A stretch of DNA of 64,000 nucleotides from Sphingomonas sp. Leaf9. GTDB taxonomy: Bacteria; Pseudomonadota; Alphaproteobacteria; Sphingomonadales; Sphingomonadaceae. The position numbers and the translations under genes were made by a program. The stretch is from assembly GCF_001421355.1 (NCBI RefSeq), contig NZ_LMKC01000001.1, positions 620,001 to 684,000 on the forward strand, written 5' to 3'. The notes under the pieces are model-generated. The model was not told the origin of the DNA and did no database searches. It saw nothing but the letters and a program-made list of their open reading frames with translations. This document shows, piece by piece, positions 36,621-44,628 of this stretch (position 1 is the first letter of the stretch; the number at the start of each line of letters is the position of its first letter).

Positions 36621-37370
36621 ATGCGTCCGATGGCTCCCGATTTCGACCTCGACCCGCAGACGGTCCTGCGCGCCTATGCCAGCGGCATCTTTCCGATGGC
36701 CGACGACCGCGATGCGCACGGCATTTATTGGGTCGAGCCGAAGCTGCGCGGCGTGCTGCCGCTCGACGGGTTCCACCTGTCGCGGTCGCTGCGCAAGCTG
36801 GTCGCGTCGGATCGCTACCGCGTCACCGCCGATGTCGCGTTCGAGGAGATCATCGAGCTTTGCGCCGAAAGCGCGTCCGACCGGCCCGAGACATGGATCA
36901 ACGGCACGATCGAGCGCGCCTTCCTGCGGCTGCACGAAATGGGCTTCGCCCATTCGGTCGAGATATGGGACGGCGACCGGCTTGCCGGTGGGCTGTACGG
37001 CCTCGCGCTGGGACAGGCATTCTTCGGCGAATCGATGGTCAGCCGCGCGCCCAGCGCGTCGAAGGTCGCGCTGGCATGGCTGGTCGCGCGATTGAAATTT
37101 GGCGGATTTCGGCTGCTGGACTGCCAGTTCCAGACCGATCATCTGGCGACGATGGGCGCGGTGGAGATCCCGCGCAAAGCCTATTCGGCGCTGTTGTCCG
37201 ATGCGCTGGGAATCGATTCGGCGGGTACCGGGCTGGTGTCGGGCGCATTCGACGCGCTCGACCGGCGCGGGGCATTGGCCGCCGGTGCCGCCGCCCCTGC
37301 CCCGGCCGATACGGTGTCGGGACCGGTGTCGGGGAAGGACATCGTGCAGCTCTTGGGCCACACGTCATAG
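36621..37370 (+). CDS. aat: Leucyl/phenylalanyl-tRNA--protein transferase
   Basis: This 249-residue protein has the Aat hallmarks LRAYASGIFPM, YWVEPKLRGVLPLDGFHLSR, TWINGTIERAFLRLHEMGFA, LAGGLYGLALGQAFFGESMV and LLDCQFQTDHL. It ends IVQLLGHTS in the usual way. It adds Leu or Phe to N-terminal Lys/Arg of proteins, creating N-degrons for ClpS/ClpAP. Its last 190 bases overlap the convergent DUF2155 gene. The C-terminal part encoded there includes the conserved end, so aat itself looks complete. Confidence 0.95.
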   Translation: MRPMAPDFDLDPQTVLRAYASGIFPMADDRDAHGIYWVEPKLRGVLPLDGFHLSRSLRKLVASDRYRVTADVAFEEIIELCAESASDRPETWINGTIERAFLRLHEMGFAHSVEIWDGDRLAGGLYGLALGQAFFGESMVSRAPSASKVALAWLVARLKFGGFRLLDCQFQTDHLATMGAVEIPRKAYSALLSDALGIDSAGTGLVSGAFDALDRRGALAAGAAAPAPADTVSGPVSGKDIVQLLGHTS

Positions 37371-37858
37371 ATCGGGTGGAGCACGACGTTCAGCGCCGGA
37401 CGCTCCTTGAACAGCCAGCCCGAAAAGGCGCGCCGCCACTTCGCGTCGGTACCGCGCACGTCCATCTGGACGAACGCGCCGGTATATTGCTCCTGCTCCC
37501 ATGGCGCGGTGCGTTCGCAGGCGCGCAGCCGCACGATCACGTCGCCGACGCGTACCGCCTGTCCGGGCTTCAGCGTCAGGTCACGGGTTTCGCCGTTGCG
37601 CTTGTTCAGCAGCCCGACGACCGCAACCCGCTCCGCCATCGGCGTGGCGCCGGCCAGCAGGCGACTGTCGAGGCCGGTATCGACGCTGACCACTTCGGCG
37701 GAACCGGGGCGCGGACGGGCCGATTCGGGAACGGCGACTTCCGCACGCGGCCCTTCGGGTGCCGCCTGTCGCGATTGCCAGCGCTGCCAGCCGAACCAGC
37801 CGCCGACCGCCAGCAGGGCCGCAATCGCCAGCCCGACCAGCCAGCGGCGCAAATTCAC
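37181..37858 (-). CDS. DUF2155 domain protein with extended tail
   Basis: This 225-residue protein has an N-terminal membrane anchor (LRRWLVGLAIAALLAVGGWF) and a DUF2155 domain (TLKPGQAVRVGDVIVRLRAC, GAFVQMDV, GWLFKERPALNVVLHPIYDV, WPKSCTMSFPD). It starts with GTG at 37858, overlapping the NDUFA12 stop. The last 50 or so residues are low-complexity Ala/Ser/Pro sequence encoded antisense to aat. They are probably an acquired extension after loss of the normal stop. Function is unknown; it is often found beside the complex I accessory gene. Confidence 0.85.
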   Translation of the reverse strand: MNLRRWLVGLAIAALLAVGGWFGWQRWQSRQAAPEGPRAEVAVPESARPRPGSAEVVSVDTGLDSRLLAGATPMAERVAVVGLLNKRNGETRDLTLKPGQAVRVGDVIVRLRACERTAPWEQEQYTGAFVQMDVRGTDAKWRRAFSGWLFKERPALNVVLHPIYDVWPKSCTMSFPDTGPDTVSAGAGAAAPAANAPRRSSASNAPDTSPVPAESIPSASDNSAE

Positions 37859-38247
37859 GCGTCGGGGCTCCACGCCTCGTAATCGCCGGTGGCGCGCACG
37901 CGGGCGCCGCCCTTGTCCAGCACGCCCGGCGGACGATAGGCGAGCGCGGTGCCGGTCTGGTTCGGGATCGCCGGCTTCTGCCACTGGCGCACCGGCGGCA
38001 GCGACTGGTCGGGCGTGCCCTCGATCTGATGGTGCAGCCAGCTGAACCATTCGGGTGGCACGCGGCTCGAATCATTCGATCCCGAATAGATCACCCAGCG
38101 GCGCGGGTTGCCCGCCGTGTCGCGACCGCCCTCGTAATAGGCGTTGCCGAGGTCGTCGGTGCCGACCTGCGTCTTGCCGCGCAGACCGATCCAGGTGCCG
38201 AAGGTGGCACCGTTCCACCAGGTGAAGACGTTCGCGAGGATTCCCAT
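37855..38247 (-). CDS. NADH:ubiquinone oxidoreductase subunit NDUFA12
   Basis: The 130-residue protein matches the NDUFA12/B17.2 family, with FTWWNGATFGTWIGLRGK, VGTDDLGNAYYEG, RRWVIYSGSNDSSRVPPEWF and WLHHQIEG. It is an accessory subunit of alphaproteobacterial complex I. ATG at 38247 gives MGILANVFTWWNG; a longer frame upstream is unlikely. The stop overlaps the GTG of the DUF2155 gene by four bases. Confidence 0.94.
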   Translation of the reverse strand: MGILANVFTWWNGATFGTWIGLRGKTQVGTDDLGNAYYEGGRDTAGNPRRWVIYSGSNDSSRVPPEWFSWLHHQIEGTPDQSLPPVRQWQKPAIPNQTGTALAYRPPGVLDKGGARVRATGDYEAWSPDA

Positions 38248-38292
38248 GCGCGACCGCTTAGCGTAGCCCCACGCGCACGACAATGGGGTGGA

Positions 38293-38772
38293 TCATTTCC
38301 ACGCCACCTTGTCGCCCGCCGCAATACCCAGTTCGGCGGCACGCCCGCCGCCCAGCTCCAGCACCGCCGACACCGGTTCGCCCGACGGGACCGGCGCTTC
38401 GGAAAAGGGCACGGTATTCTCGGCCACGGTCGCGATCGTGCGGTCGGGGCGGATGAACAGGATGTCGAGCGGACTGGGCGTGTTCTTCATCCAGAAATTG
38501 GCCGTTCTGGGCGGCCCGCCATCGGGGGGATAGGGCGCGAACAACATGCCCGCATCGGGCGCCAATGGCGGACGGTACATCAACCCCTGCTGCTGCTGCG
38601 GCTCGGTTGCCGCTACCTCCACGGTGAAGCGGTGCGCGGTGCCGTCGGCGGCGGTGATGGTCAGCGCGGTCTTTGCCAGCGCCGCCGGTTCGTCGCCCGC
38701 CTTGTCCTTGCATCCGCCCAACGACGCCAGCAGCGCGACCGCCGCCAGCCCGGAAACTCCCAATGCTCTCAC
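38293..38772 (-). CDS. DUF192 family lipoprotein
   Basis: The 159-residue protein begins with a GTG-started lipoprotein signal (VRALGVSGLAAVALLASLGG, lipobox GGC). The DUF192 domain then follows: GLMYRPPLAPDAGMLFAPY, NFWMKNTPSPLDILFI, AVLELGGGRAAELGI. It is periplasmic and of unknown biochemical role. The start lies 4 bases after the cold-shock gene stop, so it is part of that operon; the open frame upstream of the GTG is antisense-like and rejected. Confidence 0.85.
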   Translation of the reverse strand: MRALGVSGLAAVALLASLGGCKDKAGDEPAALAKTALTITAADGTAHRFTVEVAATEPQQQQGLMYRPPLAPDAGMLFAPYPPDGGPPRTANFWMKNTPSPLDILFIRPDRTIATVAENTVPFSEAPVPSGEPVSAVLELGGGRAAELGIAAGDKVAWK

Positions 38773-38776
38773 GCTG

Positions 38777-39361
38777 TTACTCGCCCGTTTCGACCAGAAC
38801 GGCCAATGGCCCCTTCTGCCCCTCCACGATGCGGGCGACAAGCCGCTGTTCGGGATCGACCTCCTCGATCCCGCCGCGCCGCAGCGTTTCCATATGAACG
38901 AAGACGTCGCCGGGCTTGCCGTCGCGGACCAGGAAGCCATAGCCTTTCAGGCGGTTGAACCATTTGACTGTGACCGGTTCGAACGGCCCGGCCTGATCGG
39001 CCAGCGCCACGCGGTCGGGGCGGTCGGCAACGCGCCGCACCGGTTCGATCGCGCTGGACAGGTCGATGTCGATGATTTCCACCGCCTGCATGCCGCGCGA
39101 CCGCCGTACCGCGTTGCAGGTGATGACTGCCCCTTCGGGCAGCGTCCGGCGGCCATGCGCCTCCAGCACCGAAAAATGGACCAGAACGTCGCCGATCGTC
39201 GAATCGTCGGCCACCGCGAACCCGAAGCCGCGCGTCACGTCGAACCATTTGATCGCGCCGCGCACCGCCGGGATCACGTCCTCGTGCGCGGCCGCCATCA
39301 TGGCCGGTACCGCATGTGCCGTCACGCAATCATCGGCAATCGTTCGCGCTTCCAGACGCAT
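38777..39361 (-). CDS. Cold-shock protein with two CSD domains
   Basis: The 194-residue protein has two cold-shock domains, about 30-95 ([27 protein letters not shown]) and 125-190 ([27 protein letters not shown]), each with RNP1/RNP2-like motifs that bind single-stranded nucleic acid. Double-CSD proteins are typical of alphaproteobacteria. It heads the operon with DUF192, NDUFA12 and DUF2155 genes. It probably acts as an RNA chaperone or regulator. Confidence 0.93.
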   Translation of the reverse strand: MRLEARTIADDCVTAHAVPAMMAAAHEDVIPAVRGAIKWFDVTRGFGFAVADDSTIGDVLVHFSVLEAHGRRTLPEGAVITCNAVRRSRGMQAVEIIDIDLSSAIEPVRRVADRPDRVALADQAGPFEPVTVKWFNRLKGYGFLVRDGKPGDVFVHMETLRRGGIEEVDPEQRLVARIVEGQKGPLAVLVETGE

Positions 39362-39429
39362 CGTCGCTTGCTCCCCCTGGGGCGCATTCTAACACGATGT
39401 TTCACGAACGCGACGATTTCTTTACGATA

Positions 39430-39957
39430 TCATCCCTCCCAATCCGTATCGTCGCCGGACGCCTCCAGCCCCACGATCCGCCGGGCGAGTGCCGGGGCGT
39501 GCCCGGCGCGCACCATAGCCGCGATCTGTTTCTCACGACGGTCGCGCTCGACCGGGGCGGTCGCGAACGGGCCGATCCGCTTACGCCGGGCAAAGGCGAG
39601 CGCGGCGGCTTCCGCCCCCTCCTCCAGCGTGTCGCGAAACGCCCCGGCGTCATCCGCGCCGACGCCCGCCTGGCGCAGAGCGTCCTGCACCCGCCGCGCG
39701 CCCAGACCCCGCCGGGTCATCGACGCTACCCGCGCCTCGGCAAAGGCGCGGTCGTCGACATAGCGCAGCTCCGCCATCCGGTCGGCCAGCGTGTCGATAT
39801 CGACCGGCCCCTCGCTGCCGCGCTCGCGCAGCTTGCGGTTGAGATAGGTCACGAGTTTCGCCCGCGTGGTCGCATAGCGTTCAACATAGCGTAAGGCTGC
39901 ACGCTCCAGAGCGGGCTGGTCGAGCGGCGGAAGCGGACGGCGAGGGTCTCGGGACAT
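39430..39957 (-). CDS. recX: Regulatory protein RecX
   Basis: The 175-residue basic helical protein fits RecX: LERAALRYVERYATTRAKLV, LADRMAELRYVDDRAFAEAR, RRGLGARRVQDALRQAGV and a trailing RREKQIAAMVRAG. RecX inhibits RecA filament growth. ATG at 39957 (MSRDPRRPLPPLDQ) is the natural start. recA is not adjacent. It is divergent from the acyl-AMP ligase gene. Confidence 0.88.
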   Translation of the reverse strand: MSRDPRRPLPPLDQPALERAALRYVERYATTRAKLVTYLNRKLRERGSEGPVDIDTLADRMAELRYVDDRAFAEARVASMTRRGLGARRVQDALRQAGVGADDAGAFRDTLEEGAEAAALAFARRKRIGPFATAPVERDRREKQIAAMVRAGHAPALARRIVGLEASGDDTDWEG

Positions 39958-40082
39958 GCGCCATGTTTGTGCCACACTGGGCGGCGATTTTGAAATCAAC
40001 TGTGCCGCGCGGTCCTTTGCCGCTATGGCGACACGCTTCGGACGCCGCGTATCGCGCGAACGGGCCTGAGAGTTGGACAAGA

Positions 40083-41837
40083 ATGACGACGAATCTTGAA
40101 GGAAGTGTTGCAGTTTCGCCGGAAGCCACCCCGACCGTGGACGCGTTGCTGCGCCGGTTCGCGGACTTCGCGACGCTGGGCGACGCGATGGATTATGCCG
40201 CGCAGGGGACGCGCGGGCTGAATTTCCATGACGCGCGCGGCACGCTGAAACGCCCCTATCCCTTCCGCGAGATGCGCGAGGATGCGCTGCAACAGGCCTA
40301 TCGCCTGATCGCCAAGGGCGTGCGCCCGAACGACCGCATCGCGCTGATCGCCGAGACCGGGCCGGAATTCGCCGCGCTGTTCTTTGGCGTCGTTTACGCC
40401 GGCGCGTGGCCGGTGCCGCTGCCGCTGCCCACCTCGTTCGGTGGGCGCGAGGCCTATGTCGAACAGCTGCGGGTGCAGCTGGCCAGCTGCGATCCCAAGA
40501 CGCTGTTCTACCCCGCCGAACTGGAAGCGATGGCCGGTGAAGCCGCGCGGATCGCCGGTGTCGAAGGCGTTGATTGGGAGAGCTTTTCGGCGGCCGAGGC
40601 CCCGGCGGTCGAGCTGCCCAAGGCGTCGACCGACGACATCTGCTACCTGCAATATTCCAGCGGATCGACCCGTTTTCCGCACGGGACCGAGATCACCCAT
40701 GCCGCGCTGCTGAACAACCTGTCGGCGCACAGCCATGGGATGGAACTGGTCGAGGACGATCGCTGCATCTCGTGGCTGCCGTGGTATCACGACATGGGGC
40801 TGGTCGGCTGTTTCCTGTCGGTCGTCGCGAACCAGGTGTCGACCGACTATCTGAAGACCGAGGATTTTGCCCGCCGTCCGCTGGCGTGGCTCGACCTCAT
40901 CACCCGCAACAGCGGCAATTCGATTTCCTACTCACCGACCTTTGGCTACGACATTTGCGCGCGGCGGATGTCGAGCCAGACGAAGGCGGCCGACCGGTTC
41001 GACCTGTCGCGCTGGCGGTTGGCGGGCAACGGCGCGGACATGATCCGGCCCGACGTGATGCAGTCGTTCGTCGACGCCTTCGCCGATGCGGGGTTCAAGG
41101 CATCCGCCTTCCTGCCGTCCTATGGCCTGGCCGAAGCGACGCTGGCGGTGGCGATCATGCCGCCGGGCGAAGGGATCATCGTCGAACTGGTTGAAGAGAC
41201 CGAACTTTCCGGCGGCACCGGCCGCGCCGACCGGCCGCAGCGGTACCGTGCGATCGTGAATTGCGGGAAGCCGGTGAAGGACATGGCGATCGAAATCCGC
41301 GAAGAGGACGGCAGCCCCCTGCCCGAGCGTGCGATCGGCAAGCTGTGGTGCAAGGGCCCGTCGCTGATGAGCGGCTATTTCCGCGATGAAGAGGCGACTG
41401 CGGCGTGCATGGTCGACGGCTGGCTGGACACCGGGGACATGGGCTATCTGTCTGACGGATATGTCTATATCGTCGGCCGGGCCAAGGACATGATCATCGT
41501 CAACGGCAAGAATCACTGGCCGCAGGACATCGAATGGGCGGTGGAGCAGCTGCCCGGGTTCAAGGCCGGCGACATCGCCGCCTTTGCTATCACGACGCCG
41601 GGTGGCGAGGAAACGCCCGCCGTGCTGGTCCAGTGCCGCGCGTCGGATGAGGGCGAGCGCCAGCGGCTGCGCGAGGAAATTCGCGAGCGGGTACGGTCGG
41701 TTACCGGCATGAACTGCGTCATCGAACTGGTCCCGCCGCGCACCCTGCCGCGCACGTCATCGGGCAAGCTCAGCCGGGCCAAGGCACGCAAGCTGTACCT
41801 CGAGGGCGAGATCAAGCCCTACGCCATCGCCGCCTGA
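40083..41837 (+). CDS. Fatty acyl-AMP ligase (FAAL)
   Basis: The 584-residue adenylating enzyme has YLQYSSGSTRFPHGTEITHA (phosphate-binding loop), SWLPWYHDMGLVGCFLSVV, SYSPTFGYDICARR, FLPSYGLAEATLAVAIMPPG, VDGWLDTGDMGYLSDGYVYI and GRAKDMIIVNGKNHWPQDIE. YHDMGL and GKNHWPQDIE are typical of FAALs, which make acyl-adenylates and pass the acyl group to an acyl carrier protein rather than to CoA. No carrier protein or polyketide synthase is adjacent. Such genes also occur in sphingolipid synthesis, but that role is only a possibility here. Confidence 0.9.
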   Translation: MTTNLEGSVAVSPEATPTVDALLRRFADFATLGDAMDYAAQGTRGLNFHDARGTLKRPYPFREMREDALQQAYRLIAKGVRPNDRIALIAETGPEFAALFFGVVYAGAWPVPLPLPTSFGGREAYVEQLRVQLASCDPKTLFYPAELEAMAGEAARIAGVEGVDWESFSAAEAPAVELPKASTDDICYLQYSSGSTRFPHGTEITHAALLNNLSAHSHGMELVEDDRCISWLPWYHDMGLVGCFLSVVANQVSTDYLKTEDFARRPLAWLDLITRNSGNSISYSPTFGYDICARRMSSQTKAADRFDLSRWRLAGNGADMIRPDVMQSFVDAFADAGFKASAFLPSYGLAEATLAVAIMPPGEGIIVELVEETELSGGTGRADRPQRYRAIVNCGKPVKDMAIEIREEDGSPLPERAIGKLWCKGPSLMSGYFRDEEATAACMVDGWLDTGDMGYLSDGYVYIVGRAKDMIIVNGKNHWPQDIEWAVEQLPGFKAGDIAAFAITTPGGEETPAVLVQCRASDEGERQRLREEIRERVRSVTGMNCVIELVPPRTLPRTSSGKLSRAKARKLYLEGEIKPYAIAA

Positions 41838-41925
41838 TTTTTCACTTTCCTACAGCCCCGCGCTTCCCTATCCCGGATTTGGCCTTGCCCTTCCGGTTCT
41901 ACCGGGATAGAGGCCGCGTCCGCAC

Positions 41926-42001
41926 ACGAGTGTAGCTCAGCTGGTAGAGCATCGGTCTCCAAAACCGAGGGCCGGGGGTTCGAATCCCTCCACTCGTGCC
42001 A
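41926..42001 (+). tRNA. tRNA-Trp (anticodon CCA)
   Basis: The cloverleaf has acceptor ACGAGTG/CACTCGT, D-arm AGCTCAGCTGGTAGAGC, anticodon stem CGGT/ACCG around CTCCAAA (CCA), T-arm GGGGGTTCGAATCCC, discriminator G and an encoded CCA end. It lies upstream of secE-nusG, a common bacterial arrangement, though two genes intervene here. Confidence 0.97.
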
Positions 42002-42050
42002 GCGCGCCGCCGCGCCGATCCCCGCAACTGATGGACTGGATTCGACGACG

Positions 42051-42629
42051 ATGTTTCGCGCGCTGTACGACTGGACGCTTCGCCTTGCCAATCATCGCCA
42101 TGCGGTGCGCAGCCTGGCGGTCGTGTCGTTCTGCGAAAGCTCGTTCTTTCCGATCCCGCCCGACGTCGTGCTGGTGCCCGTCATCCTGCAGCACCGTAGC
42201 CGCGCGTACCAGATCGCGGCGATCTGCACGATCGCGTCGGTCATTGGCGGGATGGTCGGCTATGCCATCGGATATTTCCTGTGGGATACGGTCGGCGCGT
42301 GGGTCATCAACCTGTACGGGTTGCAGGACAAGGCCGCCGCGTTCCAGGCGTCGTTCGCGAAATATGGCGCGGCGATCATCCTGCTGAAAGGGTTGACGCC
42401 GATCCCGTTCAAGCTGGTCACGATCGCGTCGGGGCTGGCCAAGTTCAACTTCGCGCTGTTCGTCATCACCGCGGCGATCACCCGCGCCTTCCGCTTTTTC
42501 CTGATCGCATTCCTGCTGAAGAAATATGGTCAGCCGGTGCAGGACTTCATCGAAAAGCGCCTGACGCTGATCGGTATCCTGGTCGTCGTGGCGATCGTCG
42601 GCGGGTTCGCGGCGGTCAGCCTGTTGTAA
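42051..42629 (+). CDS. YqaA/DedA-family membrane protein
   Basis: The 192-residue protein has several hydrophobic helices and the motifs FCESSFFPIPPDVVLVPVIL, ASVIGGMVGYAIGYFLWD, KYGAAIILLKGLTPIPFKLV and TRAFRFFLIAFLLKKYG. These match the SNARE-associated/DedA fold, YqaA branch, which is linked to envelope integrity and lipid transport. It follows tRNA-Trp by 49 bases. Confidence 0.9.
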   Translation: MFRALYDWTLRLANHRHAVRSLAVVSFCESSFFPIPPDVVLVPVILQHRSRAYQIAAICTIASVIGGMVGYAIGYFLWDTVGAWVINLYGLQDKAAAFQASFAKYGAAIILLKGLTPIPFKLVTIASGLAKFNFALFVITAAITRAFRFFLIAFLLKKYGQPVQDFIEKRLTLIGILVVVAIVGGFAAVSLL

Positions 42630-42727
42630 CCGTTTCGGATGTGGTTGCCGGAATCGTAACTTCGGCGAAACGACTGCCCGGCCACTAGCCCCCTCGGCGC
42701 GAAACTCGCGCGCAAGGGGGAAACGAC

Positions 42728-43372
42728 ATGAAGTTGACGATGGCCGGAGCAATCGCGGCACTGCTGGGCGCGACGCCGGCATTGGCGCAGGACATGCCGT
42801 TCGATCCGTACGGAACTGGCGGGGAAGTCACGTACCGCGACCCGATGACCGGCTTCCGGGTCGAGGTGCAGGGCGGCTATGACCGGTTGGAGATCAACAC
42901 CGTCGACGGCGACACCAAATATTATGATGGGGTCGACGGCGTCCGCTATGGCGGGGAGATCGGGTATGATGTCGCGATCGGTGGCAAGGTGCTGCTGGGG
43001 GCCTATGCCGGCTATGCCGGGGCGTCGACCAGGCGGTGCGATGAGGTGGGCACCGTCGTCGAGCTGTGCCAGCGGGCGAAGGGCGAATGGTCGGGCGGGG
43101 TCCGGATGGGCCTGAGGGTCGTCGAGCGGGCGCAGCTGTATGGGAAGGTCGGCTATGCGTCGATGCCGCTGGAATTCACGATCGGCAGCGACCGGACGAC
43201 CGAAACCTATGCCGGCGTGCATTTCGGATTCGGGGGCGAAGTCGGGCTGGGGCCGCACGCCTTTGCCAAGGCCGAGTTGATCGCGACGAATTTCCGCACC
43301 CGCGACAAGATCTATGAGGGGTATAATTTCGATCGGACGCACGCGGTGGCGGGGTTGGGATATCGGTTCTGA
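42728..43372 (+). CDS. Outer-membrane beta-barrel protein (opacity/OmpA-like)
   Basis: The 214-residue exported protein has signal peptide MKLTMAGAIAALLGATPALA and alternating amphipathic strands (GFRVEVQGGYDRLEIN, KVLLGAYAGYAG, RVVERAQLYGKVGYASMPLE, GVHFGFGGEVGLGP) ending in a terminal phenylalanine (VAGLGYRF). This is the form of an eight-stranded barrel. Function is unknown. A ribosome-site-like GGGGGAAACG precedes the ATG. Confidence 0.85.
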   Translation: MKLTMAGAIAALLGATPALAQDMPFDPYGTGGEVTYRDPMTGFRVEVQGGYDRLEINTVDGDTKYYDGVDGVRYGGEIGYDVAIGGKVLLGAYAGYAGASTRRCDEVGTVVELCQRAKGEWSGGVRMGLRVVERAQLYGKVGYASMPLEFTIGSDRTTETYAGVHFGFGGEVGLGPHAFAKAELIATNFRTRDKIYEGYNFDRTHAVAGLGYRF

Positions 43373-43440
43373 GGTCTTCGTCGCCTTGGGCGTGATCCGG
43401 GGCAACGCTTTTTCCGTCGTCGTTAGATCGAGAAGAAGAA

Positions 43441-43470
43441 GCGGGACCCCGGGTCGAGCCCGGGGTGACG
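43441..43470. repeat. Half copy of the CGTCACCCCGGG repeat family; no gene in 43373-43691
   Basis: GCGGGACCCCGGGTCGAGCC, followed by a CGGGGTGACG end, is a single arm of the family at 36464, here in a 319-base gap before secE. Apart from this repeat and the expected secE promoter, I see no gene in the gap. Confidence 0.75.
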
Positions 43471-43691
43471 GGTGGGGCAGCGGAGGCGCGCCGGGGTCGG
43501 GCGATGGCGGGCCTGGAAGGGCCGCAGGTCGACGCGACGCCCCCTGCCCCCGCACGCTTGCTTCCCGCTCGCGCAGTCGCTAGATAACATGCCCAATCCG
43601 ACAGCGTGGATGGGCCGCGCCGGTTCCCAACAGGGACCGGACGGGGCCTTGTGTCCGCCGGTCGGTCGAACCGATAATGAAGGTCATGCAC

Positions 43692-43889
43692 GTGGCGAAA
43701 GTTACCCCCGTCGAATTCATGCGGCAGGTCCGGGCCGAAACCGCCAAGGTGGCATGGCCGACGCGCAAGGAAACGGTGATGACCGCGGTGATGGTGGTCA
43801 TCATGACCTCGCTGCTCGCCGTCTTCTTCCTCGGCGTGGATTCGGCGTTCGACGCGATCGTCAAGGGCCTGCTGAAGCTCGCCCAGTAA
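43692..43889 (+). CDS. secE: Preprotein translocase subunit SecE
   Basis: The 65-residue single-pass membrane protein contains TPVEFMRQVRAETAKVAWPT, the conserved SecE cytoplasmic helix, then KETVMTAVMVVIMTSLLAVF as membrane segment. SecE stabilises SecY in the translocon. GTG at 43692 has AAGG at 9 bases upstream and gives the usual short N-terminus (VAKVTPVEF); ATGs at 43677 and 43686 are in-frame alternatives. nusG follows after 33 bases. Confidence 0.93.
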   Translation: MAKVTPVEFMRQVRAETAKVAWPTRKETVMTAVMVVIMTSLLAVFFLGVDSAFDAIVKGLLKLAQ

Positions 43890-43922
43890 CCACGCCTTCC
43901 CGTAATAGCTTTAAGGACACCC

Positions 43923-44462
43923 ATGTCGCGCTGGTACATCATTCACGCCTATTCCGGGTTCGAGGGCAAGGTTCGCGATTCGATCCTGTCCGAAGCGACG
44001 CGCCTCGGCCTTGACCATGCGGTCGAGGCGATCGAAGTCCCGACCGAGAACGTGACCGAAGTCCGTCGCGGCAAGAAGGTGCAGTCCGAGCGCAAGTTCA
44101 TGCCCGGTTACGTGCTGGCGAAGCTGGACCTGAGCGATCAGGTATACCATTTGGTCAAGAACACGCCCAAGGTCACCGGCTTCCTGGGATCGTCGGGCAA
44201 GCCGCAGGCGATCAGCGAGGCGGAAGCCACGCGGATGCTGAACAGCAAGGAAGAGGCCGCCGCCTCGCCCACCAAGCAGAAGATCAAGGTCGATTTCGAG
44301 ATCGGCGATTCGGTCAAGGTGCTGGACGGCCCGTTCGCGAGCTTCAACGGCGTGGTCGAGGAACTGGACTTCGACAAGTCGAAGGTGAAGGTTTCGGTAT
44401 CGATCTTCGGGCGTGCAACGCCGGTGGAACTGGATTTCGAGCAGGTCGAGAGAAGCAAGTAA
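43923..44462 (+). CDS. nusG: Transcription termination/antitermination protein NusG
   Basis: This 179-residue protein has the NGN domain (MSRWYIIHAYSGFEGKVRDS, VPTENVTEVRRGKKV, FMPGYVLAKLDLSDQVYHLV, VTGFLG) and a C-terminal KOW domain (FEIGDSVKVLDGPFASFNGV, SIFGRATPVELDFEQVE). It couples RNA polymerase with Rho or the ribosome. It is cotranscribed with secE. In most bacteria rplK follows directly; here about 2.5 kb of opposite-strand genes intervene. Confidence 0.97.
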   Translation: MSRWYIIHAYSGFEGKVRDSILSEATRLGLDHAVEAIEVPTENVTEVRRGKKVQSERKFMPGYVLAKLDLSDQVYHLVKNTPKVTGFLGSSGKPQAISEAEATRMLNSKEEAAASPTKQKIKVDFEIGDSVKVLDGPFASFNGVVEELDFDKSKVKVSVSIFGRATPVELDFEQVERSK

Positions 44463-44488
44463 GGCCACGCCTTACTTGCTGGCCGCAC

Positions 44489-44553
44489 GAAATTAGCGTG
44501 AGCTAATTTCGAGACGGCGACCGACCGGCCGGCGGGTGTAAACCCGACCAACG
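44489..44553 (+). repeat. Two-stem structural element after nusG (copy A)
   Basis: Stem GAAATTAGCGTGAGCTAATTTC is followed by GAGACGGC, then GACCGGCCGGCGGG and a small stem GGGTGTAAACCC. The same order and core sequences occur at 48121-48190 after rplA. Compensated differences in the first stem (AAATTAGC...GCTAATTT here, GTTTTAGC...GCTAAAAC there) suggest a folded RNA. Confidence 0.65.
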
Positions 44554-44556
44554 TTA

Positions 44557-44591
44557 GCGGCGTAGGGCGAAGGCCCTGCGCCGCTTTTTTT
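44557..44591 (+). terminator. Rho-independent terminator of secE-nusG
   Basis: The stem GCGGCGTAGGGC/GCCCTGCGCCGC with a GAAG loop is followed by seven T residues. It closes the secE-nusG transcript ahead of the inserted antisense genes. Confidence 0.88.
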
Positions 44592-44628
44592 CATATACTC
44601 AACTTAAAAGCTTATAGATTTTTGTAGA

